Below, one piece after another: positions 1 through 8,323 of a DNA stretch of 41,946 nt; the stretch's first letter is position 1, and each line of letters opens with the position of its first letter. The position numbers and the translations under genes were made by a program. The DNA comes from DATLMR01 sp035634255 (GTDB lineage Bacteria; Acidobacteriota; Blastocatellia; UBA7656): NCBI GenBank assembly GCA_035634255.1, contig DASQDI010000136.1, positions 1 through 41,946 on the forward strand. Reading direction: 5' to 3'. The notes under the pieces were generated by a model. The model saw only the letters and a list, made by a program, of their open reading frames with translations. It was not told the origin of the DNA and did no database searches.

Positions 1-199
1 TAGAGAAGGAGGAGTCCTGCATGAACCAGAAGGCGACGTCTAGGCCGACGGTCTCCTGGTCGATGAGTCGCCAAAGCGGCTCGCGGCAGTCTTCGAAGGC
101 CGGGTCGCACAGCCGCTCCTGCGCCACCACCGGCTGCGCCAATGTTAAAAACCCTAGAAGTAAAAAGATGATAAGAGCGCTTCTATTGATGGGGGTCAT
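1..199 (-). CDS. Phospholipase D-like exported protein, 5' part only
   Basis: The minus strand opens with ATG at 199 and stays open to the left edge, so about 66 N-terminal residues are visible. Residues 1-27 form a clear Sec signal peptide (hydrophobic IIFLLLGFLTL, then AQPVVAQ). The mature start reads ERLCDPAFEDCREPLWRLI, followed by ETVGLDVAFWFMQD, which resembles the first strand and helix of PLD-fold proteins that sense or cut phosphodiesters. The diagnostic HKD motifs would lie outside the window, so the family call rests on this N-terminal pattern alone. AAGGA lies about 8 bases before the ATG. The gene diverges from the serine hydrolase at 578. It could also be another exported protein with a similar N-terminus. 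Confidence 0.55.
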   Translation of the reverse strand, partial: MTPINRSALIIFLLLGFLTLAQPVVAQERLCDPAFEDCREPLWRLIDQETVGLDVAFWFMQDSSFS

Positions 200-577
200 A
201 GCGTTTCCTTGAATTGGAGAATAGCCATAAACTCTGGCGCGATATACATTCTCAGCCCGTACACATTTTGCGGTCGAAGATTAAGCTACTCGCGTGCCAC
301 TCTTCACCAATATCTGACGGATTTCATAGACCACGTTTCATCAGAGAATTCGCACTATTTTCCTGAGCAATCTTTAATAAAGTGCAAACCGGCGATTCCT
401 TGCGCTTTTACGATCAAATAAAAAAACCAGAGCCGCAGGATACGAATTCAGTACATCTATGTAGACATCCGTACGCTTCGCAATCGTTCCCTCCCCTGAC
501 CTTTCGCTTCGCTCGTTGCTATGGGCCTTTCGCATGTGATATAGCGAATCGACTCTATTAGAACGATGGGAGAGCTT
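200..577. other. Intergenic region between divergent genes
   Basis: About 380 bases, visibly more AT-rich than the flanking genes, between two divergent starts. It must hold promoters for both directions, but I see no convincing -35/-10 pair. A short inverted repeat, TACAT-CT-ATGTA, lies at 452-463. The 70-codon reading frame at 209-421 has no ribosome-binding site and no recognisable protein features, and I leave it out. Confidence 0.5.
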
Positions 578-1867
578 ATGGACAGGAGATACAAGGCGCT
601 GCTACTTCTTGCTCTGGCGATCATGCCGTGGCCGGTCCCCCCGACGATTGTATTCGCGCAGAGGGCCCCCGCCTCGAATGCCGGGCGGGTTTACTATCCG
701 GGCCCGGATAAGGAGTGGGAGCGCCGGACGCCCGAGCAGGCGGGGATGGACCCGAATCGTGTCAAAGAGGCGGTTGCCTTCGCCGTGGCAAGCGAGTCCA
801 AGGCTCCCCGCAATCTTGAGATGGCCCATTACCAGAGCTTCGGGCGCGAGCCTTTCGGCGAAGGGGTCGGCCCGTTCAAAGAGCGGGCCGAGCCGACGGG
901 AGTCATCCTGCGCGGAGGCTACATCGTGGCCGAGTGGGGCGACCCTCACCGCGTTGACATGACCTTCAGCGTTACAAAGAGCTTCCTGTCCACCACCGTC
1001 GGGCTCGCCTACGACCGGAAGATGATTCGCAGCCTTCAGGACCGCGTGCGGGAATACATGGCTCCCGTGGTGGCTCTCGCGCATGGCTCGGGGAAGAAAA
1101 GCGCCGAGAGGCTCGGGGAGCCCGACCTGCTTCAGCCGTTCGAATCCGAGCACAACAGGAAGATCACCTGGGACCATCTGCTGCGACAGACGAGCGACTG
1201 GGAAGGCACTTTATGGGGGAAACCCGAATGGGCCGACCGCCCGGACAACAACCCGGCCCTGTGGACGACCCGTAAACGGAATGAGCCCGGCACCGTTTAC
1301 GAATACAACGACGTCCGGGTGAACGTGCTGGCCCTCGCGGCTCTCAACGTCTGGCGTCGCCCCTTGCCTCAGGTCCTCAAAGAATACGTTATGGACCCAA
1401 TCGAAGCGTCTCCGACATGGCGCTGGTATGGCTACGAAAACTCCTGGGTCCTCATCGACGGCGCGGCGGTGGAGTCGGTGAGCGGCGGCGGGCACTGGGG
1501 CGGCGGGATGTTCATCAGCGGTTATGACATGGCTCGCTTCGGGCATCTCACGCTCAGGAGGGGTAAGTGGAGGGACAGGCAGATCCTCTCGGAGGAGTGG
1601 GTGCGCATGGCCCTGACTCCCACGACCGTGCAACCGACCTATGGCTTTATGAACTGGTTCGTGAACACTGACCGCAAGTTCCTCCCGAGCGCCCCGGCTT
1701 CAGCCTTCGCGCACATGGGCAACGGGACTAATATGATCTACGTCGACCCGGAGGCGGACCTCGTCATAGTGGCCCGGTGGATAGAGCGCAACGCTCTGGA
1801 CGGGCTGGTTCAGCGGGTGCTTGCCTCTTTAAGCCCGGCCACGTCGAGAGAGGCCAAACAGAACTGA
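578..1867 (+). CDS. Exported serine hydrolase, class C beta-lactamase-like
   Basis: A 429-aa protein of the serine beta-lactamase/penicillin-binding-protein fold, which includes class C beta-lactamases, esterases and D-amino acid peptidases. Residues 1-28 are a Sec signal peptide ending near VFAQ. The catalytic S-x-x-K is seen as S131-V-T-K134 (in TFSVTKSF). The second motif is the YEYND stretch, where a Tyr-x-Asn is usual, and the third (KTG-like) is HMGNG near the C-terminus. I chose ATG 578 over ATG 566 because GGGAG sits 5 bases before it and it gives a clean signal peptide. The SGNH hydrolase follows 30 bases downstream, and the two are probably co-transcribed. The sequence does not decide between esterase and peptidase activity. 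Confidence 0.85.
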   Translation: MDRRYKALLLLALAIMPWPVPPTIVFAQRAPASNAGRVYYPGPDKEWERRTPEQAGMDPNRVKEAVAFAVASESKAPRNLEMAHYQSFGREPFGEGVGPFKERAEPTGVILRGGYIVAEWGDPHRVDMTFSVTKSFLSTTVGLAYDRKMIRSLQDRVREYMAPVVALAHGSGKKSAERLGEPDLLQPFESEHNRKITWDHLLRQTSDWEGTLWGKPEWADRPDNNPALWTTRKRNEPGTVYEYNDVRVNVLALAALNVWRRPLPQVLKEYVMDPIEASPTWRWYGYENSWVLIDGAAVESVSGGGHWGGGMFISGYDMARFGHLTLRRGKWRDRQILSEEWVRMALTPTTVQPTYGFMNWFVNTDRKFLPSAPASAFAHMGNGTNMIYVDPEADLVIVARWIERNALDGLVQRVLASLSPATSREAKQN

Positions 1868-1897
1868 ATGGGACACCGGGCTGAGGAGGCGCTTTTC

Positions 1898-2668
1898 ATG
1901 ATTCGATCTCTCACCTGTTTAATAGCCTTGACGGTCTTCGGCGCGCAGGCGTCGGCGCAATCGACGCGGGAATCGAACGACTGCGAGGAAGCGAACTCAA
2001 GGGCGGAGAGGCTTGAGCTCCGGCTTAAAGACTGGCCTTTTCTGGGCCGCTACCGCGAAGCGAATGCGAAGGTCCAGCAGCCGGTGAAGGATGAAGTGCG
2101 TGTCGTATTCTTCGGCGACTCGATCACCGACATGTGGAAACTGCCCGACTACTTCGCGGGCAAGCCGTACATCAATCGCGGCATCGGCGGCCAGACCACG
2201 CCCCAGATGCTCATCCGATTCCGGCCCGACGTGATCGCGCTGAAGCCCGCGGTCGTGGTGATCCTCGCAGGCACAAATGACATCGCAGGCAACACAGGCC
2301 CGACGACCCCGGAAGCTATACAGGGCAACCTGACCTCGATGGTCGAGCTGGCGCGGGCCAACGGCGTCCGGGTCGTGCTCGCCTCATTGCTCCCCGTGAG
2401 CGACTACAATAAAAACGAGAAGGGCGAGCGTTTCATCCAGACCGCTCGCAGGCCCCCCGAGCAGATCAAAGCCCTCAACGAATGGATGAGGCGGTACGCG
2501 GCCCTGCACGGCCTCACATACCTCGACTACTATGGGGCGATGGTCGATGAGCGGGGCTTTCTGAGAGAAGACCTGAGCTACGACGGGCTCCACCCGAACA
2601 GGAAAGGTTACGAGGTCATGGCCCCGCTCGCCGACCGGGCGGTGAGGTCGGCTTACAGGAGGAGATGA
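1898..2668 (+). CDS. Exported SGNH/GDSL hydrolase
   Basis: A 256-aa secreted ester hydrolase of the SGNH fold. A signal peptide spans residues 1-21 (ends ASAQS). All four family blocks are present: FFGDSIT with nucleophile Ser75, the Gly of RGIGGQT (block II), GTND at 125-128 (block III), and DGLHPN near the C-terminus (block V Asp-His). The length fits lysophospholipase- or acetylesterase-like members. ATG 1898 is preferred to ATG 1868 because GAGGAGG lies 8 bases upstream and the signal peptide starts there. The natural substrate, perhaps acetylated glycans or lipids, cannot be read from the sequence. The stop codon overlaps the purine-rich stretch before the DUF99 gene. Confidence 0.9.
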   Translation: MIRSLTCLIALTVFGAQASAQSTRESNDCEEANSRAERLELRLKDWPFLGRYREANAKVQQPVKDEVRVVFFGDSITDMWKLPDYFAGKPYINRGIGGQTTPQMLIRFRPDVIALKPAVVVILAGTNDIAGNTGPTTPEAIQGNLTSMVELARANGVRVVLASLLPVSDYNKNEKGERFIQTARRPPEQIKALNEWMRRYAALHGLTYLDYYGAMVDERGFLREDLSYDGLHPNRKGYEVMAPLADRAVRSAYRRR

Positions 2669-2684
2669 TAAAGTATCTTCGCTT

Positions 2685-3254
2685 ATGGCTCGCCATGCAT
2701 TTTCAAGCGCCATCGGGTTTGACGACTTCCCTTTTCAGCGTTCCCACCGCGGCGATGTCCGCATCGTCGGCACAGTCTACACGGGCTTGCGGCTCGACGG
2801 AATAATCAGCGGCTCCGTTCGCAGAGACGGCTCCAATGCCACCGGTAAACTCGCGCGGCTGATTCTTGGCTCAAGGTTCGCGCCCCAGATCGGAGTCGTG
2901 ATGTTGCAGGGCATCGCGCTCGGAGGGTTCAACGTGGTAGACATCCATGACCTGAACCGGCAGCTACGGATCCCCGTTCTGGTCGTGGCGCGTCGGGCCC
3001 CTGACCTCGCGGCCATCAAGGAAGCCCTGCTCAACAGGGTGCGCGGAGGGGCGCGCAAGTGGAGACTGATCGAGCGGGCGGGAGTCATGGAGCCGGTCGC
3101 GGGCGTTTACGTGCAGCGCGCGGGCCTGACTCTCGCCGAGGCGGGCAGGGTCATAGAGCGATACGCGACCTGTGGCAGGATTCCCGAACCCCTGCGAGTC
3201 GCCCACCTCATAGCGGGCGGGATCGGATCGGGTCAGAGCCGGGGCAGGACCTGA
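2685..3254 (+). CDS. DUF99 (UPF0215) protein, endonuclease dU-like
   Basis: A 189-aa protein with the DUF99 signature: IGFDDFPF at the start, then GDVRIVGTVYTGLRLDG and SGSVRRDGSNAT. The family has an endonuclease V-like fold and is named endonuclease dU in protein databases as I recall, implying action on deaminated bases in DNA. That activity is family knowledge, not visible here. The Asp pair in GFDD and the Asp of LRLDG are candidate metal ligands. ATG 2685 is the first in-frame start. The strong GGAGGAG lies 20 bases upstream and partly inside the SGNH stop, so translation may be coupled. The family is best known from archaea. No signal peptide, so it should be cytoplasmic, unlike its two upstream neighbours. 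Confidence 0.8.
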   Translation: MARHAFSSAIGFDDFPFQRSHRGDVRIVGTVYTGLRLDGIISGSVRRDGSNATGKLARLILGSRFAPQIGVVMLQGIALGGFNVVDIHDLNRQLRIPVLVVARRAPDLAAIKEALLNRVRGGARKWRLIERAGVMEPVAGVYVQRAGLTLAEAGRVIERYATCGRIPEPLRVAHLIAGGIGSGQSRGRT

Positions 3255-3439
3255 CGGGCGCGAAGGGATAATGCGCGGCTCGCTATCGACTCCGAATCTG
3301 GCTTCAAAATTCAGCTCCGGATCAGACCCCAGCGCCCTGCATCCCGCCTTCCGGCATTTACGTCTATCTAATTTTAGGAGAAGCTATCGCTGGCGTTGCC
3401 CAATATTTTAGGCAAATATTTCCGCGGAGGTAGATCGCT

Positions 3440-6409
3440 ATGGCCCGCCGGCCCGTATTGAATGCGCTCGCGCTCATCCTGCTCGCCCTGATTTTCTCGC
3501 CGCCGCCCGCCGCGCGCGGAGTCTCCTCGACTATCGTGATCAGCGAATTCCGCACGCGGGGCCCGAACGGGGGCAACGACGAATTCATCGAGCTTTATAA
3601 CCTTTCCGCCGCGCCCGTTGACATAAGCGGCTGGCAGGTCCGCGGCTCGAACAACAGCGGCACCGCCTCCACCAGGGCCGTCATCAACGCCGGGACCGTT
3701 CTGAACCCCGGCTGCCATTACCTCCTCACCAACCCGAACGCATCGGGCGGGCCTTACAGCGGGTCGGTCTCGGGTGATCAGACCTTCAGCCCCGGCATCA
3801 CCGACGACGGGGGCATCGCCGTCGCAACCCCCGACGGGACGATCATCGATCAGGTGGGGATGAGCAATGGCTCCGCCTTCAAGGAAGGGTCGGCCCTCTC
3901 CCCCCTCGGCAGTAACGCGGACGGGGGCTACGAGCGCAGGCCCGGAGTGGCCTCGGGGAGCGGGCAGGACACCGACAACAACGGGGCCGACTTCATAGCC
4001 CGCGCGCCGAGCGACCCGCAGAACGCCGGGTCGACCTGCCTAACAACCGGTGTACCAACGGGCCCTTCGGGCGCGGGCTCCGCGACCCCTCCGAGCGTGC
4101 CGGCGGGCGGCACGGTGCTCCTCGTCGTTCAGGTGACGCCTGGCTCGAACCCCGCGAGCACCGGCCTCGCCGTCGCCGGCAATCTCACGCCCATCGGCGG
4201 CCCGGCGTCGCAGACGTTCTTCGACAACGGCACTAACGGCGACGCGGCCGCCGGGGACGGCAGGTTCTCGTTCTCGGCGACGGTCGCGGCGGGGACGGTG
4301 CCCGGAGAGAAAAGCATCTCCACCAGTATCTCGGACGCGCAGTCGCGCTCCGGGTCCGCTCCGATTTCGCTCACGGTCGCGGGCGGGGAGGGCGGTATGT
4401 CTATCCGCGACATCCAGGGGAGTGGCCACCTGTCGCCCCTCGCGGGGTCGCCTGTTTCTAATATATCGGGCATCGTGACGGCCAAGCGCTCGAACGGGTT
4501 TTACATGCAGGACCCCGCCCCCGACTCCAACCCTTCCACCTCGGAGGGCATCTTCGTCTTCACCTCGTCGTCGCCCTCCGTCAACGTCGGAGATTCAGTG
4601 AGGGTGGGGGGCACGGTCACGGAGTTCCGCCCCGGCAACACCGCCACGAACCTCACGATCACGCAGATAGCTTCCCCGACCGTCGCGGTGCTCTCAAGCG
4701 GCAACGCCCTGCCCGAGCCGACGGTGATCGGGGCGGGCGGCCGCGTCCCGCCGCCTTCGACCATCGAAGACGACGCGGGCGGAGACGTGGAGGCCGGGGG
4801 CCTGTTCGACCCCGCGGCTGACGGGGTCGATTTTTACGAGAGCCTTGAAAGCATGCTCGTGCGGATTAATTCCGCGGTGGTGTCGGGCCCGCGCACCAGT
4901 CAGGGCGAGCTTGTGGTCCTCGCGGACAACGGAGCGGGCGCCGGGGTGCGGAGCGCCCGCGGGGGTATAGTGATCGGCGCGAATGACTTCAACCCCGAGC
5001 GAATCTTTCTCGACAATGCGATCCAGCAGACTCCGCAGGTGAATGTGGGGGACACGTTCTCCGCGCCAATCGTCGGCGTGATGGATTACAGCTTCGGCAA
5101 TTTCAAGGTGCAGGCGACCCAGCCGTTGACCGTGACTCCGGGCGGCCTCGCCCCCGAGACGACCGCCCCGGCGAGCGCGAATCAAATCGCAATCGCTACG
5201 TTCAACGTCGAGAACCTCGACCCCGGCGACGGCGCGGGCAAGTTCGGCGCCCTCGCGGGGCTCATAGTCAACAACCTCAAGTCGCCGGACATCATCGCCG
5301 TCGAAGAGATTCAGGACGACAACGGCGCGATCAACAACGGGGTCGTCGACGCCTCCATGACCTACGCGACGTTGATCTCGGCGATTCAGGCGGCGGGCGG
5401 GCCGGCTTATCAGTTCCGCAACATCAACCCCGTGAACAATCAGGACGGGGGGGAGCCCGGAGGCAACATCCGCGTGGGATTTCTTTTCCGCACGGACCGC
5501 GGCCTGAGCTTCGTCGACCGGCCCGGCGGCGATGCCACGACGCCCGTGAGCGTGACCAGCACGGGCGCGGGCCCGCAACTCTCTTTCAGCCCCGGCCGGA
5601 TTGCGCCCGCCGACCCGGCCTTCAACGGTAGCCGCAAGCCCCTCGCGGGCGAGTTCAGCTTCGCGGGGCAAAAGCTCTTCGTGATAGCCAATCACTTCAA
5701 CTCTAAAGGCGGGGACCAGCCTCTATTCGGGCGCTTCCAGCCCCCCGCGAGAGCGTCGGAGACGCAGAGGAACCAGCAGGCGCAGGCCGTGAATGCTTTC
5801 GTCGATGCCATCCTCGCCGCCGACCCGCAGGCTAATATCGTCGTGCTCGGAGACTTCAACGACTTCGAATTCTCGCCGTCGATGGCGACGCTCAAAGGCG
5901 GGGTATTGCACGACCTGATAGAGACGCTGCCGCAAAGCGAGCGGTACACGTACGTCTTTGAAGGAAATTCTCAAGCCCTCGATCACATTCTGGTGAGCAG
6001 CAGTCTGTTCAACAGGCCCTTCGAGTATGACGTCGTGCACGTCAATTCGGAGTTCGCGACTCAGACGAGCGATCACGACCCGCAGGTCGTGCGCCTGAGC
6101 GCGGGGCCGGACTTCGCCCTCGCGGTCAATCCCTCGACGGTGAGCGCGCAGCGCGGGGCGACGGTGGACGTGGCGGTCTCCGTTAATCGCTCCGGAGGAT
6201 TTACAGGCCGCGTGACCGTCAGCGCTCCGGGGGCGTCAGGCCTGAGAGTCAGGGTGACACCCGCGTCCAGAGCGACCGCGGCAGGCAGCGCGAACTTCAG
6301 GCTGAGGATCAGAGGCAACGCCCCGCTCGGCTCGCACAGTCTCACGTTCACCGGAAGGGATGGGGCGGGCCGCGAGAGGTCGGCCGTGCTCACACTCGTC
6401 ATTCAATAG
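3440..6409 (+). CDS. Large secreted nuclease: lamin-tail plus EEP domains
   Basis: A 989-aa exported protein with the layout of ExeM/NucH-type extracellular nucleases. A Sec signal covers residues 1-28. A lamin-tail domain follows (STIVISEF, then NDEFIELYNLSAAPVDISGW), then an Ig-like linker and an OB-fold-like stretch (SPVSNISGIVTAKRSNGFYMQ). The endonuclease/exonuclease/phosphatase domain runs from about residue 583 (IATFNVENL) to about 885, with the metal/catalytic motifs IIAVEEIQD, ANHFNSKGG, LGDFNDFE and the terminal TSDHDPQ. A C-terminal Ig-like domain of about 95 residues ends the chain. GGAGGT sits 10 bases before ATG 3440. Likely role: degrading extracellular DNA for phosphate or nucleosides, or in biofilms. 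A few related proteins act on other phosphodiesters. Confidence 0.88.
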   Translation: MARRPVLNALALILLALIFSPPPAARGVSSTIVISEFRTRGPNGGNDEFIELYNLSAAPVDISGWQVRGSNNSGTASTRAVINAGTVLNPGCHYLLTNPNASGGPYSGSVSGDQTFSPGITDDGGIAVATPDGTIIDQVGMSNGSAFKEGSALSPLGSNADGGYERRPGVASGSGQDTDNNGADFIARAPSDPQNAGSTCLTTGVPTGPSGAGSATPPSVPAGGTVLLVVQVTPGSNPASTGLAVAGNLTPIGGPASQTFFDNGTNGDAAAGDGRFSFSATVAAGTVPGEKSISTSISDAQSRSGSAPISLTVAGGEGGMSIRDIQGSGHLSPLAGSPVSNISGIVTAKRSNGFYMQDPAPDSNPSTSEGIFVFTSSSPSVNVGDSVRVGGTVTEFRPGNTATNLTITQIASPTVAVLSSGNALPEPTVIGAGGRVPPPSTIEDDAGGDVEAGGLFDPAADGVDFYESLESMLVRINSAVVSGPRTSQGELVVLADNGAGAGVRSARGGIVIGANDFNPERIFLDNAIQQTPQVNVGDTFSAPIVGVMDYSFGNFKVQATQPLTVTPGGLAPETTAPASANQIAIATFNVENLDPGDGAGKFGALAGLIVNNLKSPDIIAVEEIQDDNGAINNGVVDASMTYATLISAIQAAGGPAYQFRNINPVNNQDGGEPGGNIRVGFLFRTDRGLSFVDRPGGDATTPVSVTSTGAGPQLSFSPGRIAPADPAFNGSRKPLAGEFSFAGQKLFVIANHFNSKGGDQPLFGRFQPPARASETQRNQQAQAVNAFVDAILAADPQANIVVLGDFNDFEFSPSMATLKGGVLHDLIETLPQSERYTYVFEGNSQALDHILVSSSLFNRPFEYDVVHVNSEFATQTSDHDPQVVRLSAGPDFALAVNPSTVSAQRGATVDVAVSVNRSGGFTGRVTVSAPGASGLRVRVTPASRATAAGSANFRLRIRGNAPLGSHSLTFTGRDGAGRERSAVLTLVIQ

Positions 6410-6444
6410 GGCTCTCGCAAATTACAGCGGCAGCCCTGCTATTG
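6404..6444. terminator. Possible bidirectional terminator between convergent genes
   Basis: An imperfect inverted repeat overlaps the nuclease stop codon: CAATAG-GGCT (6404-6413) against AGCCC-CTATTG (6432-6444) with a small bulge. It lies exactly between the convergent nuclease and NUDIX genes. There is no T-run on either side, so intrinsic termination is uncertain. Confidence 0.35.
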
Positions 6445-6462
6445 TATGAACGGGTCTGAAAA

Positions 6463-7059
6463 TCAGGCGGGGGTCGTTCCCCCGGTCCGCGTCAGGCGTT
6501 TATGTAACCACAGTATGCCGATTATGGTCTTCGCGTCGGCTATGTCGCCGCTCTCGACCTGCGTCATAGCTTCTCCAAGCGTCATCTCTACGTTGATGAT
6601 GTCTTCATCCTCCCCGGCCTCTCCGCCGCCCGCGCCGACCTTGCAGTCGTCATCGACTTCCGCGTAGTAGAGGATGATCCGCTCCGAGGTGCCGCCGGGC
6701 GATACGTAAAACGTGGAGACGTGCTCCAGACTGCGCGGGCTGTAGCCCGTCTCTTCCAGCATTTCCCGCCGCACGGCGCTTTCCGGGCTTTCGCCTTCGC
6801 CGACCGTGCCGGCCATAGTCTCGGTTATCCAGCCCGGCCCTTTTTCAAACGCCGGGTACTTGAACTGGTTGACGAGGATTATCCGCCGCGTGCTCGTGTT
6901 GAAGATCAGGGCCGCGACCGAATCGCCGCGCTCAAAATTCAAGCGGCGGACGACCGGGCTCATCCGCCCGTCGAATTTTTCGTAGCGGAGATGCGCCTCG
7001 TCTATCCTGAAGAAATCGTCGAAGATCCGCCTCTTATTTTCAATGATAACTTTTTTCAT
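6463..7059 (-). CDS. NUDIX hydrolase, ADP-sugar pyrophosphatase-like
   Basis: A 198-aa protein. The complete Nudix box is visible: GTVGEGE, seven residues, then REMLEETGY, matching GX5EX7REUXEEXGU. A substrate-loop region (FYVSPGGTSERIILYYAEVD) follows, as in the NudF/NudK group that cleaves ADP-ribose or GDP-mannose. The start is ATG 7059, where GGGGAGG stands 4 bases upstream on the minus strand. Starting at 7128 would add 23 unconserved residues and overlap the methyltransferase. The gap to the methyltransferase is 65 bases, so one transcript is likely. Probable role: cytoplasmic removal of nucleotide-sugar by-products. The exact substrate is unknown. Confidence 0.85.
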   Translation of the reverse strand: MKKVIIENKRRIFDDFFRIDEAHLRYEKFDGRMSPVVRRLNFERGDSVAALIFNTSTRRIILVNQFKYPAFEKGPGWITETMAGTVGEGESPESAVRREMLEETGYSPRSLEHVSTFYVSPGGTSERIILYYAEVDDDCKVGAGGGEAGEDEDIINVEMTLGEAMTQVESGDIADAKTIIGILWLHKRLTRTGGTTPA

Positions 7060-7124
7060 GTCGCCTCCCCGTTCTCTCCGGCCTTTCTCATTTTTTGGCT
7101 GCAAGTAGATGTTAGGCTGTGGGG

Positions 7125-8291
7125 TCATTCGGCCGGCGGGCCGGGGGCCCGGCCCGCGCGGAAGTAGAGGAACCCGCCGCCGCCCCGCCAGCCGACCGCT
7201 TTGGTGATGCCGCTCCGGTCTTTTCCGTCGATTACTTTCCTGAGCCGGGGGATGACGTGCGTGTGGCAGTGCTCGCCCATCTCGATCATGATCCAGCGCC
7301 TCCCCATCTTGTGCGCGACCGCGCCCGTCGTGCCCGACCCCGCGAACGAGTCGAGCACCCAGTCGCCGGGCTCCGTGGTTAGGGACAGGATGCGCCGGAT
7401 CAACGCCTCGGGCTTCTGGCCGTCGAACTCGAGCCGCTCAAGGGCCATCGGGTTGATCACCTTGATGTCGGTCCAGAGGTTGCCGATGGGGCGGCCTTCG
7501 TACTCGTCCAGAAAGACGCGGCGGTTCGGCCTCCCCCTGCTGTTCCAGTGAAGCCGGTTCTCCGCGTCGAGCCTCTCGAGGTTCTCGCGGCACATCATCC
7601 AGCCCCACTTCGGGGTGTAGCCCTTGTACTCGTAGCGCATCGTCTCCCGCAGCCCCAGCTTCTCGTTCCGCTCGACGGGGGCCAGCATGTACCTGCGGCC
7701 CTCGAACTCGTTGACGAAGCGCTCCGAGATGTACGCGCGGGTGTTCTCGTCCTCCTTCGAGTAGATGGGCATGATCCGGTAGGAGTCGCTTTTCGAATAC
7801 CAGAGTATGTAGTCCGTGACGTTGTTCAGGCGGTTGTTGGGGTTGGCGCTCCCCCCGCGCCGCTTCCAGACGATGTCGTTGACGAAGCGCCTGCGGCCGA
7901 ACAGCCCGTCCATCAGCACTTTCAGGTAGGCCATCTCGTTGTTATCGATCTGCACGAAGATGAAGCCGTCTTCGCGCAGCAGCCGGCGCAGGAGGGCGAG
8001 CCTGTCTCCGATGAAGCTCAGCCAGAGCGAATGCTCGACGTTGTCGCCGTAGTGCTCGAAGGCGTTGCGCGTGTTGTAGGGCGGGTCGATGTAGACGCAT
8101 TTGATTCTGCCCGCGAACTCGCGCTCCAGAGCTTCGAGCGCGAGCAGATTGTCACCGAAGATCAGGCGGTTATCGAACAGGTCGTGATCCGACACGCGGC
8201 TAGGGGCGCGGTATGACTTCGCCGGGTCTTCCAGAAGGATGCGCGGCTCGCCGCGCGCCCGTATCGGCTCCGGTTGTGGTTTTCTGTTCAT
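7125..8291 (-). CDS. DNA adenine-N6 methyltransferase, type III Mod-like, solitary
   Basis: A 388-aa methyltransferase of the beta class: the catalytic DPPY motif (residues 69-72, VYIDPPYNTR) comes before the AdoMet-binding motif FAGSGTT (about residue 316). DPPY is typical of N6-adenine (sometimes N4-cytosine) methylation. The C-terminal GGGGFLYFR ending resembles type III Mod subunits, but the protein is shorter than the usual 500-650 aa, so its target-recognition region (roughly residues 110-300) is compact. No res helicase-nuclease gene is adjacent: the neighbours are NUDIX and a PhoPQ-related hydrolase. It is therefore either an orphan regulatory methylase or a remnant of a restriction system. 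Confidence 0.88.
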   Translation of the reverse strand: MNRKPQPEPIRARGEPRILLEDPAKSYRAPSRVSDHDLFDNRLIFGDNLLALEALEREFAGRIKCVYIDPPYNTRNAFEHYGDNVEHSLWLSFIGDRLALLRRLLREDGFIFVQIDNNEMAYLKVLMDGLFGRRRFVNDIVWKRRGGSANPNNRLNNVTDYILWYSKSDSYRIMPIYSKEDENTRAYISERFVNEFEGRRYMLAPVERNEKLGLRETMRYEYKGYTPKWGWMMCRENLERLDAENRLHWNSRGRPNRRVFLDEYEGRPIGNLWTDIKVINPMALERLEFDGQKPEALIRRILSLTTEPGDWVLDSFAGSGTTGAVAHKMGRRWIMIEMGEHCHTHVIPRLRKVIDGKDRSGITKAVGWRGGGGFLYFRAGRAPGPPAE

Positions 8292-8323
8292 AGCGCTGAA
8301 GCGCCGGGCAGTTCACCTAGTCA

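Noticed and set aside
209..421. A 70-codon frame between the divergent genes at the left edge
   Set aside because: No ribosome-binding site, no recognisable motif, and it lies where promoters are expected.
4694..5695. A 333-codon minus-strand frame inside the nuclease gene
   Set aside because: The overlapping plus-strand frame has clear nuclease motifs. The minus frame is Arg/Ala/Val-rich without features.
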